This document shows positions 56,685 through 64,000 of a DNA stretch of 64,000 nt, one piece after another; position 1 is the first letter of the stretch; the number at the start of each line of letters is the position of its first letter. Position numbers and translations under genes: made by a program. Origin of the DNA: Paenibacillus solani (lineage in GTDB: Bacteria > Bacillota > Bacilli > Paenibacillales > Paenibacillaceae); assembly GCF_001277345.1 (NCBI RefSeq), contig NZ_LIUT01000001.1, positions 708,773-772,772 on the forward strand, in the 5' to 3' direction. The notes beneath the pieces were generated by a model. It was not told the origin of the DNA. It ran no database searches and saw only the letters and a list, made by a program, of their open reading frames with translations.

Positions 56685-58478
56685 ATGAGGCTGATCCGCA
56701 ACAGGCGAATTACATACGGATGGTTGATCTTAACGGTATTGATTGCCATTCTAACGCTTCGTTTAGCTTGGGTTCAGCTTGTGATGAAACATCAGCGGCT
56801 GCCCGGAAGCAGACATACGATGGTAGAAGCCTCGCTGATCCAGCGCGAGCGGGGCATCATACTGGACTCGGGTCGTGGGCATTTTACGGATCGGAATGGA
56901 AAGCCGCTCACAGGCAATTTGATCTGGGCAGCGGTATTGTTTCCGGTAAGTGAGAAAGAGCTGAACAACTCCCATCGCCAGTTAGCCGAGCTTGCGCGTA
57001 TTTTGGGGACGAATGTGGATGATTTAATGCAGCGCTGGGGGAGAATAAAGGAGCCGATGCTGTGGCATGGTGAGAATTCACGCATCCCTCGATCCTTGAG
57101 TAAAGATCAAATCGAGAAGATTAAACAGCTTGACCTTCCCAAGTTGAAGGTTCTCCCTTATGAACAGCGGTATGGGGACCGCCTATCTGGAATGCAGTGG
57201 CTTGGTTTTGTATCAGGTCAGCGCAAGGAAAGCCTGTTTTTTCATCATCGTGCGGAGGTCACCGGGACCAGCGGCTTGGAGAAAACGATGGATGCGCTAA
57301 TACGGGGAGAGGGACCCACGGTTGTCTATTTTCCGGTTGACAGCACCAACGAAGTGATTCAAGATATCAAGCCCGTGGTGCAGGCTCCTGACAACCCCTA
57401 CTATCCGCTGCGTGTAACTACCACCATTGATATTGATATCCAAACCGGGATTGAGGAATTGACGGAGAGAGCAGGGATGAAAGAAGGAGCTGTTGTAGTA
57501 CTGGATACCCGCAATGCAGACATTGTGGCAATGGTCTCCAGACCATTCTATAACCCGGAACATATCGTTCCGAGTGAAGGGCAGTGGGAAAGCCGGGGAC
57601 TTAAAGCAGTAACGCCAGGCTCCATCTTCAAGCTGGTCACTGCCGCAGCCATTCTTGAGAATGGATTAAGCACTCCGGAGGAACACTTTCATTGTGATGG
57701 TCAATACGGTAAGTTCGGGTTATCGTGCTGGAAAAAGGGAGGACATGGAACGGTAAGTCTTCGTGAAGGCTTCGCGGAATCATGCAATGTCGTATTTGCA
57801 ACGCTTGCGGAAAGATTATCTGCTGGGCAATTATCGAACACGGCTTCAGCGCTAGGTTTTGGGCAAACCGTAGGTTGGAGATCGCAGCAGTTTCTGGGCT
57901 TGCGATCATTCGCTCCATTGGATCATGAAGAGAAAGGGACAGTGTTCTCTGGCTCAGTGGATGCCTCAGATGCTGGTGTAAGAGTGCAGACAGGCATTGG
58001 TCAAAGAGATGCTGCCATATCCCCGCTGCAAGCTGCTAATGCCATTGTAACGCTGCTTCATGGCGGGGTAAAAACCAAACCCCGAATTATGAAGCAGGTT
58101 CGGTATGCCAACGGCCAATTGCTTCAGGATACGGACTCACTTGTAGAGTTTGCATCAGGAGGAAGTATTTCCCAGGAAACCTCCTCAATCCTGCTTGAGT
58201 GGATGGAACAGGTCGTTCAAGATGGAACAGGCAGTGCATCTTTAAAAAATCGCAAATGGTCGCTTGCAGGCAAATCAGGCACAGCACAAGTGCAAAACAA
58301 AGGCCGTGCCCGAAATAACCAATGGTTTATCGGATACGGCCCAGTCGAGAAGCCGCGCTATGCCGCAGCTGTCTTGGTGGAGAATCGGAGTCCTGACAGC
58401 AGTCATCAGGCAGCCGAAATATTTGGTCAGCTTTTTGATTTCTTGGCTTCTGTTGAAACTGACTCCGGTTCAGCGTAA
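56685..58478 (+). CDS. pbpI: Class B penicillin-binding protein, PbpI-like
   Basis: Class B PBPs cross-link peptidoglycan; B. subtilis PbpI (PBP4b, YrrR) is a minor forespore enzyme. The 597-residue product has one N-terminal helix (residues 12-34), a PBP dimerisation region, and a transpeptidase domain with S313-x-x-K316 in TPGSIFKLVT, S366-C-N368, and K530-S-G in AGKSGTAQ. All catalytic motifs are intact. ATAGGAGG precedes the ATG. GGAAATAATA at 56643-56652 resembles a sigma-F -10 box, but no well-spaced -35 is seen. Its last 52 bases overlap the end of the convergent gene. Confidence 0.9.
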   Translation: MRLIRNRRITYGWLILTVLIAILTLRLAWVQLVMKHQRLPGSRHTMVEASLIQRERGIILDSGRGHFTDRNGKPLTGNLIWAAVLFPVSEKELNNSHRQLAELARILGTNVDDLMQRWGRIKEPMLWHGENSRIPRSLSKDQIEKIKQLDLPKLKVLPYEQRYGDRLSGMQWLGFVSGQRKESLFFHHRAEVTGTSGLEKTMDALIRGEGPTVVYFPVDSTNEVIQDIKPVVQAPDNPYYPLRVTTTIDIDIQTGIEELTERAGMKEGAVVVLDTRNADIVAMVSRPFYNPEHIVPSEGQWESRGLKAVTPGSIFKLVTAAAILENGLSTPEEHFHCDGQYGKFGLSCWKKGGHGTVSLREGFAESCNVVFATLAERLSAGQLSNTASALGFGQTVGWRSQQFLGLRSFAPLDHEEKGTVFSGSVDASDAGVRVQTGIGQRDAAISPLQAANAIVTLLHGGVKTKPRIMKQVRYANGQLLQDTDSLVEFASGGSISQETSSILLEWMEQVVQDGTGSASLKNRKWSLAGKSGTAQVQNKGRARNNQWFIGYGPVEKPRYAAAVLVENRSPDSSHQAAEIFGQLFDFLASVETDSGSA

Positions 58479-59590
58479 GATTGCGACATATCCCAAGGGG
58501 AGACATCGAATTCTTCACTCGGCAGACGGATCCATTGTTTCAGATACCCTTGGGTAAGCAATTCTTTAATGAGAATTAACAGGATGGGAGCCAGGATCAA
58601 ACCGGCGACTCCAAAAATCGAAAGTGAGATCATCATGAAAGACAGCATTAGAAAAGCGGAAGACACGCCAATCGAATTCCCTGTGATTTTGGGTTCAAGC
58701 AGCTGCCTTGAAATAACAACAACGGCCAGTAGAACAATTAAACCAACAGCCAGGCCAGTATTGCCTACGATAAACAAATAGGTAATCCACGGAATAAAAA
58801 TGACGGGAACGCCCAGCAATGGCAAGATGTCAAAAACAGCACAGATCAGAGCTATGGATAAGGAATTCCCTGTCCCTAATATCAGGAGTCCTATGTATAC
58901 AATGACAAAAGTGATACTGACGAGCTTCATCTGAGCTTTCAGATAAGAACCAATCGCCTTGAACACATTCTCCTTAAGAAAAACAAACGCTGTCTTGAGG
59001 GTTCTCGGCGTCTTATCTTTGGCAATTCTCCGCCAGCTGCCGATCTCGATACTCAGGAAGAAGGCAAGAATAATCGCCACACCGAAATTCGCAATGAACG
59101 AGGAGAACGAGCCCATAAAACCAATCCCATAATGAAAAAAGGATTCGGCTGCTCCCTGGGCAAATGCGGTAATATCCTGAAAGTAACCATTCATTCGTTC
59201 CGCCAGATCTGGTGGAAGTGCGTCAAGTTTCGTTTGCAGGAATAGGATGCCTTCGGAAAAATGCTTTTGAATCGTTTGGGTATAAGACGGCAAATTATCC
59301 TGCAAATTCATGAACTGTGAGACGATGAGTGCCCCTGCACCGAACAGGATGCCCAGAATGATGAGCAAGAAGAGCAGAACGGAGATGGCAGCGGCAAATG
59401 GCTTTGGAAGCCCTCTACGATGCAGGAATTTGGAGAAAGGCTCGATAATCAGGAAAACCAGGAAAGATAAAAACACCGGAGCCGCAATTTGGTACAGTTT
59501 ACTGAATATGAGCATTACCAGGTAAACTGTAAGTATGATTAAACCTATATCGAAAGCGGTTCTCCAATATTTTTTATACAAGGGAAGCAT
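58427..59590 (-). CDS. AI-2E family transporter (second)
   Basis: The 387-residue product has seven or eight membrane helices, with family segments APVFLSFLVFLIIEPFSKFL, GSYLKAQMKLVSITFVIVY (core KAQMKLVSITF), FDILPLLGVPVIFIPW and SIFGVAGLILAPILLI. It resembles the sporulation-linked YtvI branch and is distinct from the copy at 45015. A charged tail (SYAEPESVSTEAKKSKS) ends the chain, and these codons overlap pbpI on the other strand. The substrate is unknown. It is divergent from the deacetylase gene. Confidence 0.88.
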   Translation of the reverse strand: MLPLYKKYWRTAFDIGLIILTVYLVMLIFSKLYQIAAPVFLSFLVFLIIEPFSKFLHRRGLPKPFAAAISVLLFLLIILGILFGAGALIVSQFMNLQDNLPSYTQTIQKHFSEGILFLQTKLDALPPDLAERMNGYFQDITAFAQGAAESFFHYGIGFMGSFSSFIANFGVAIILAFFLSIEIGSWRRIAKDKTPRTLKTAFVFLKENVFKAIGSYLKAQMKLVSITFVIVYIGLLILGTGNSLSIALICAVFDILPLLGVPVIFIPWITYLFIVGNTGLAVGLIVLLAVVVISRQLLEPKITGNSIGVSSAFLMLSFMMISLSIFGVAGLILAPILLILIKELLTQGYLKQWIRLPSEEFDVSPWDMSQSYAEPESVSTEAKKSKS

Positions 59591-59732
59591 AGGGGATATC
59601 GGCTCCTTTATATGTATTAATAGTTACCATTGTACACGATTTGAGAAAAAAAAGCCTATTTCTTTAAGGGCTATGCTAAAATAATAATAGTGTGTTCATG
59701 TGAAAAATAGAAATAAAAAGCGGGGAGTTAGC

Positions 59733-61112
59733 ATGCAAACATTACTGCTATGGTTGTTTTACCTTTCATCTTTTTATGCATTTATTCCCGGTATCCTGAC
59801 CCGGATATTTGGTTTCCGAGTATTTCGCAGGGGAACTGGCATAAACGAATTTGCTTTAACCTTTGATGATGGTCCTGATCCTGTATACACACCAAGATTG
59901 TTGGACCTTCTGAAACAGTACAATATGAAGGCGACATTTTTTCTGGTTGGCTCCCATGCCGAAAAGCATCCAGATATTGTGAAGCGAATCCATAGTGAAG
60001 GTCATTTGATTGGAATTCACAATTATATTCATAAGAGTAACTGGCTTATGAGACCAGTAACCGTCCGGAAGCAAGTGAAACTAACGGATGAAATTATTTA
60101 TTCCATCACCGGTGAACGTTCCCATTATTACCGACCGCCTTGGGGAATCGTAAATTTATTTGATTTTGCCAAGAATACCGGATGTCGGATCATTCTGTGG
60201 TCTTCCATGTTTAATGATTGGCGAAGCAAAATCGGCGCCGATAAGCTGACTCAGCGAATGCTTGCTAAGTTGAATGGCGGAGAGGTTATGCTCCTTCATG
60301 ACTGCGGCACAACGATGGGAGCGAACGCTGACGCACCTGAGCAAATGCTTATTGCATTGGAACGTGTTCTCAAAGTCGCAGAGGAGAAGGGGATGATGAG
60401 TATCCGAATCGATGATATGATGGCGAAGGACACCAAAGCGAAAGCGAAGAAGCTGTCACCACTCAAGCGAATGGTCGTCTCGCTCTGGCTTTTGTGGGAA
60501 AAAGGCTTTCATGCAGTATTTGGGCTCGAAACGGTTTCGCCTGCAGATCCGATGCTGCATTTCCGGAAACGAGCGTATACCGGTAAAACGTTGGTTATGG
60601 AAGATGGCAGCCGGCTAGAAAAGGGAGACCAAGTGCTGGAACTCCATTTTGATAATAAGAAATTGTTTGAGATCGGCAGCCGTTCCCGTTCGGAAATGCA
60701 GCTTGCCATCAAAATGATCCGTGCAGTACAGCAGGACCTACCAACGCTGGCCAATATGGTGCTCGATCGCCCCGAATTCCAGAACATTCAAGGCTTGTAT
60801 GCAGTAACCATGATTTCACGAGGTCCCGAGCAATTTGGATTTCATGTCATGGATTTACCACGCGGATTGTTTGCTAGCTCGTCCAGACTGTATCTTAAAC
60901 TTCTCCTTAGTGTCATTCATCCGAAAGGTCAGGCCCGTTTTAAGGAGGGGAGTCAGATTATGGAACCTAAAATGCTGCTAATGCCAGTGGATGTATTAAT
61001 CGGACGTTATGCGGAGAAGAAAACTCAGGTCCAACCACCAAAAGAAGTGCCCCAGGAAGTCCAGGAAGAACATGTCGGTGATCTGGCCGTTGCCAGTGCA
61101 TCACAAGGCTAA
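59733..61112 (+). CDS. Polysaccharide deacetylase fused to a YkoP-like domain
   Basis: The N-terminal half is a NodB-family deacetylase after one membrane helix (residues 2-25). It shows FALTFDDGPDP with two metal-site Asp, HNYIH with the metal histidines, RPPWGIV and LLHDCG. The C-terminal half (about 260-440) resembles B. subtilis YkoP, seen in RKRAYTGKTLVMEDGSRLEKG (core GKTLVMEDGSRLEKG) and the QFGFHVMDLPRGLF segment. A proline- and glutamate-rich tail follows. The likely role is removing acetyl groups from a cell-wall glycan. ATG 59733 follows GGGGAG; an upstream GTG at 59700 lacks a good site. Confidence 0.88.
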   Translation: MQTLLLWLFYLSSFYAFIPGILTRIFGFRVFRRGTGINEFALTFDDGPDPVYTPRLLDLLKQYNMKATFFLVGSHAEKHPDIVKRIHSEGHLIGIHNYIHKSNWLMRPVTVRKQVKLTDEIIYSITGERSHYYRPPWGIVNLFDFAKNTGCRIILWSSMFNDWRSKIGADKLTQRMLAKLNGGEVMLLHDCGTTMGANADAPEQMLIALERVLKVAEEKGMMSIRIDDMMAKDTKAKAKKLSPLKRMVVSLWLLWEKGFHAVFGLETVSPADPMLHFRKRAYTGKTLVMEDGSRLEKGDQVLELHFDNKKLFEIGSRSRSEMQLAIKMIRAVQQDLPTLANMVLDRPEFQNIQGLYAVTMISRGPEQFGFHVMDLPRGLFASSSRLYLKLLLSVIHPKGQARFKEGSQIMEPKMLLMPVDVLIGRYAEKKTQVQPPKEVPQEVQEEHVGDLAVASASQG

Positions 61113-61181
61113 CTCCTTAGAAGTGAATAGTAATGGCTATAATATATGGATTATATCTTAGGTAAGAGGAAGTTGGATAAA

Positions 61182-61232
61182 TAAAAGGGTATCCCCACGG
61201 GCTTTGTAAACCTGTGGGGATACCCTTTTTCT
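61182..61232 (+). terminator. Bidirectional terminator between the deacetylase gene and ilvD
   Basis: AAAAGGGTATCCCCAC and GTGGGGATACCCTTTT form a perfect 16-bp stem with T runs on both strands. It ends both convergent genes. Confidence 0.93.
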
Positions 61233-61241
61233 TCTGCTCTA

Positions 61242-62930
61242 TTAGATTTTCAATACGCCGCCTGAGCTGGCATTCGTAACAAGCTTGGAATAGCGGGCGA
61301 GGTAACCTGTCTTCACCTTCGGTTCGAACTCAACCCATTTGCTGCGGCGTACAGCCATTTCCTCTTCGGAAACGTCCAGCAATTGAATAGTCCGTTTATT
61401 CAGGTCCAGCTCGATGATATCTCCGTCTTCAACGAAGGCAATCGGTCCGCCTTCAGCAGCTTCCGGCGAGATATGGCCGATACTGATACCGCGGGAAGCG
61501 CCGGAGAAGCGTCCGTCCGTAATAAGACCAACTTTAGCCCCGAGACCCATACCTGCAATCTGTGAGGTTGGTGCCAGCATTTCAGGCATACCCGGTCCTC
61601 CCTTAGGTCCTTCATAACGAATGACTACCACATGGCCTTCCTTCACTTTACCATTGGCAATGCCGCTGAGTGCTTCGTCCTGCGAGTTGAAGCAAATGGC
61701 AGGGCCTTTATGATATCCGCCAACCGATGGATCAACGGCACCGACTTTGATGATGGAGCCTTCAGGAGCCAGGTTGCCGTATAGAACCGCGAGTCCTCCA
61801 CGTTCGGAGTACGGCGAGTCAATCGGGTGAATGACATTCTGATCCTGGATTTCACAGCCCTCTACATTCTCAGCCAGTGTTTTGCCAGTTACGGTGATGC
61901 GGTCTCCGTGCAGGGCACCTGGCTTCTTGAGAAGCTCATGCAGAACGGCGCTCACACCGCCTGCCAAATGCACATCCTCGATAAAGTAATCCGAAGCTGG
62001 AGCCAGCTTGGAGATGTGAGGAACACGATCAGCGACTTCATTGATCCGTTCCAGTGGGTAATCAAGACCAGCTTCCTGAGCCAGAGCAAGCGTATGAAGA
62101 ACCGTGTTCGTGGAGCCGCCCATAGCCATATCCAGTGCAAATGCGTTGTCGATCGCTTCAATGGTTACGATATCGCGCGGCTTAAGGTCCATCTTTACAA
62201 GTTCCATCAATTGTTTGGCAGATTGCTTAACGAATTCTTTGCGTTCTTCGGCGATGGCAAGAATGGTGCCGTTGCCTGGCAGAGCCAAACCGAGCGCCTC
62301 AGCGAGACAGTTCATGGAGTTCGCGGTGAACATGCCGGAACAGGAACCGCAGGTAGGACAACCGAATTGCTCCAACTCCAGGAGCTCGTCATCATTGATC
62401 TTGCCGACCTGGTGAGCGCCGACGCCTTCAAATACGGAAGTCAGGGACAATTTACGGCCTTTGCTGTCCACACCGGCTTTCATCGGGCCGCCGCTGACAA
62501 ATACCGTCGGGATGTTAACGCGCAGGGCGCCCATCAGCATGCCTGGTGTAATCTTATCGCAGTTCGGGATGCAGACCATGCCGTCAAACCAGTGAGCGGA
62601 TACAACGGTTTCCAGGGAATCCGCAATGATCTCGCGGCTTGGCAGCGAATAGCGCATGCCGATATGTCCCATAGCGATACCATCATCAACGCCAATGGTA
62701 TTGAATTCGAATGGAACGCCGCCGGCTTCACGAATAGCTTCCTTTACGATTTTACCGAATTCCTGAAGATGCACATGGCCTGGAACGATATCGATGTAAG
62801 AGTTGCATACGGCGATGAAAGGTTTGCCGAAATCCTCTTCTTTAACGCCTGCTGCACGCAGAAGACTGCGGTGCGGCGCACGGTCGAAGCCTTTTTTGAT
62901 CATGTCTGAACGCATTTTTTTGGTTGTCAT
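61242..62930 (-). CDS. ilvD: IlvD, dihydroxy-acid dehydratase
   Basis: IlvD makes the keto acids that lead to valine, leucine and isoleucine. The 562-residue product has the usual length. The three cysteines that bind the iron-sulfur cluster lie in [26 protein letters not shown] and [16 protein letters not shown]. The metal and substrate segments GGSTNTVLH and GRFSGASRG are present. GGGGGGAAATC precedes the ATG. The gene stands alone, away from other ilv genes in this window. Confidence 0.97.
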   Translation of the reverse strand: MTTKKMRSDMIKKGFDRAPHRSLLRAAGVKEEDFGKPFIAVCNSYIDIVPGHVHLQEFGKIVKEAIREAGGVPFEFNTIGVDDGIAMGHIGMRYSLPSREIIADSLETVVSAHWFDGMVCIPNCDKITPGMLMGALRVNIPTVFVSGGPMKAGVDSKGRKLSLTSVFEGVGAHQVGKINDDELLELEQFGCPTCGSCSGMFTANSMNCLAEALGLALPGNGTILAIAEERKEFVKQSAKQLMELVKMDLKPRDIVTIEAIDNAFALDMAMGGSTNTVLHTLALAQEAGLDYPLERINEVADRVPHISKLAPASDYFIEDVHLAGGVSAVLHELLKKPGALHGDRITVTGKTLAENVEGCEIQDQNVIHPIDSPYSERGGLAVLYGNLAPEGSIIKVGAVDPSVGGYHKGPAICFNSQDEALSGIANGKVKEGHVVVIRYEGPKGGPGMPEMLAPTSQIAGMGLGAKVGLITDGRFSGASRGISIGHISPEAAEGGPIAFVEDGDIIELDLNKRTIQLLDVSEEEMAVRRSKWVEFEPKVKTGYLARYSKLVTNASSGGVLKI

Positions 62931-63111
62931 GATGTCGATTTCCCCCCAGATCTATAATGAAATTGTTACGCTTTAGCGCTGTCTTCCGGCAAAGCAGCCG
63001 GGTACCTGTAATCAGCGAATAGGTTTTAAATGAGTCTATCACAAATAGGTAGGTTTTTCTACATGATATTAATAGGAAGCAATGGAATGTGGCTATTCAT
63101 AAGGAGGAAAA

Positions 63112-63148
63112 AGAAGCCTGTTCCCAGCAGTTGGGAACAGGCTTTTTA
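63112..63148 (-). terminator. Terminator after the KGG-repeat gene
   Basis: AAGCCTGTTCCCA and TGGGAACAGGCTT form a perfect 13-bp stem. It lies downstream of the small stress-protein gene and upstream of ilvD, on the same strand. Confidence 0.85.
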
Positions 63149-63161
63149 ATAAGTATTTATA

Positions 63162-63407
63162 TTATTTCTTGCCGCCTTTGCGGCCAATTTCCTGATAGAA
63201 TTCACGATTATGATTCCGTGAAGTGGCTTCGCCGCCTTTCTGGCCTATTTCTTGGTAGAATTCGCGACTATGGTTTTTGGACGTTGCTTTGCCGCCTTTT
63301 TTTCCAATTTCCTGATAAAATTCACGGCTATGTTTTTTTGCGGTTGCTTCGCCGCCGAGACGTCCTGCCTCTTCGCGGGTCATTTTACGATTTTTGTTCG
63401 TTGCCAT
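63162..63407 (-). CDS. GsiB-like KGG-repeat stress protein
   Basis: The 81-residue product is strongly hydrophilic and repetitive. After MTREEAGRLGGEATAKKH come three units of about 20 residues: HSREFYQEIGKKGGKATSKN, then the same with GQKGGEATSRN, then HNREFYQEIGRKGGKK. This KGG pattern is that of B. subtilis GsiB and related LEA-like glucose-starvation and general stress proteins, expected to protect the cell in drying or starvation. GGAGTGA precedes the ATG. Whether it is sigma-B controlled could not be seen; no clear promoter was found. Confidence 0.85.
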   Translation of the reverse strand: MATNKNRKMTREEAGRLGGEATAKKHSREFYQEIGKKGGKATSKNHSREFYQEIGQKGGEATSRNHNREFYQEIGRKGGKK

Positions 63408-63615
63408 CACAAATCACTCCTTTACCGTTGTATTTGCTATGCGTATAACTTACTTACCACCACGTTTTTGTCATGAATCAAAACAATCGACTAAAGATTG
63501 GCAAATTATGAATTGAGGATCAAATTGTTCCTTCAGGCATAATTTAGCTTAAATCAGTATTTATTTCATGGTTTAATAAGAGTATGATCAAGAATAGGTT
63601 TGGAGGTTTATTACA

Positions 63616-64000
63616 TTGCCGTTTGTTCAAGTGAAGGGACGAGCCGTTCCTTGCAAGGGAATCTTGTTTGATAAAGATGGAACATTAGTTCATTTTATGG
63701 CCCTGTGGGGAGGATGGACAGACTATGTGCTCCGCTTCATGGAGCAGCGGCTGGAGATCATGGGAGCCAGCTTCACCGTACCTAAAGACAAGGTGCTGGG
63801 CACCCGTCATGATGCCAATGGGCGCGTGATCGGTTATGACATACGGGGGCCGCTTGCAATGGGTACAGTAGAGGAAACATACGGGCTGCTGGCTTGGCAA
63901 TTGTACGCTGCAGGAATGCCTTGGAACGAGGCCATTTCCGAGGTCACTCAGATCACTAACCATGCCATGCAGGAAGTTCGTCAGCACAAACCCGCATTCC
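63616..64000 (+). CDS. HAD-family hydrolase (partial, cut at window end)
   Basis: The frame opens with TTG at 63616, nine bases after GGAGG, and runs to the window edge without a stop (128 codons). HAD motif I is visible as GILFDKDGTLVHF, with the nucleophile and acid Asp pair, followed by a helical cap region (YVLRFMEQRLEIMG). The fold suggests a phosphatase or phosphonatase-like enzyme. The substrate cannot be judged from this part. It stands downstream of a gap of about 210 bp after the GsiB-like gene, which is divergent. Confidence 0.85.
   Translation, partial: MPFVQVKGRAVPCKGILFDKDGTLVHFMALWGGWTDYVLRFMEQRLEIMGASFTVPKDKVLGTRHDANGRVIGYDIRGPLAMGTVEETYGLLAWQLYAAGMPWNEAISEVTQITNHAMQEVRQHKPAF

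Noticed and set aside
61827..62909. A 360-codon open frame on the plus strand inside ilvD
   Set aside because: It lies fully antisense to an intact ilvD and its translation resembles no known protein.
63162..63407. Short regular repeats that might be a CRISPR array
   Set aside because: The repeats are in-frame coding repeats of the KGG protein with no unique spacers. No CRISPR array was seen elsewhere.

Overview
The window looks like a chromosomal segment of a spore-forming Firmicute, most probably Paenibacillus or a close relative. It carries forespore and sporulation genes (bofC, spoVB, a SpoIID-domain protein, pbpI), and its gene order follows the bofC-to-yrrR block of Bacillus subtilis. 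Coding GC looks near 50 percent. ruvC is present next to ruvAB, which B. subtilis itself lacks. No database search was possible, so the genus is an inference.

Layout. 1-1746: the end of an rRNA operon (23S 3' end, 5S) and eleven tRNA genes (Asn, Ser, Glu, Val, fMet, Asp, Lys, Gly, Arg, Leu, Pro), closed by a terminator. Two copies of a double-hairpin repeat sit right after tRNA-Glu and tRNA-Asp, each followed by a second copy of the tRNA 3' end. 1852-15525: bofC, ruvCAB, a large SpoIID-like protein, queA-tgt-yajC (queuosine and Sec), two membrane proteins, spoVB, comN and secDF. 15579-24001: a cation-efflux-family protein, recJ, apt, uraA (opposite strand), rel and dtd, covering single-strand DNA repair, purine salvage, uracil uptake, (p)ppGpp and D-aminoacyl-tRNA proofreading. 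24002-26150: a candidate micro-ORF, a PfpI-family protein, an unknown protein and a T-box leader. 26243-32580: hisS-aspS-tcdA, then helD.

32581-39063 is more lineage-specific: an AT-rich membrane protein, two small overlapping genes, rarA, a PCYCGC lipoprotein, and the anaerobic ribonucleotide reductase nrdDG behind two NrdR-type boxes. 39078-42954: mnmA divergent from cymR and the cysteine desulfurase yrvO, then a PRC-barrel protein and a small zinc-ribbon protein. 43031-44934 is a group IIC intron inserted just behind a terminator; its reverse transcriptase/maturase has a frameshift near the C-terminus. 45015-54164: an AI-2E-family permease, T-box-controlled alaS, ireB, ruvX, two DUF1292 proteins, mltG and the tRNA-hydroxylation pair trhP1-trhP2. 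54376-64000: a chemoreceptor, the class B PBP pbpI overlapping tail-to-tail with another AI-2E permease, a deacetylase-YkoP fusion, ilvD, a GsiB-like KGG-repeat protein, and the start of a HAD hydrolase cut by the window edge.

Most genes are translation, tRNA-modification, DNA-repair and envelope housekeeping. The most unusual signals are the tRNA-targeted repeat pair, the frameshifted intron, a structured gap between tcdA and helD, and the leader elements of rel and cymR.
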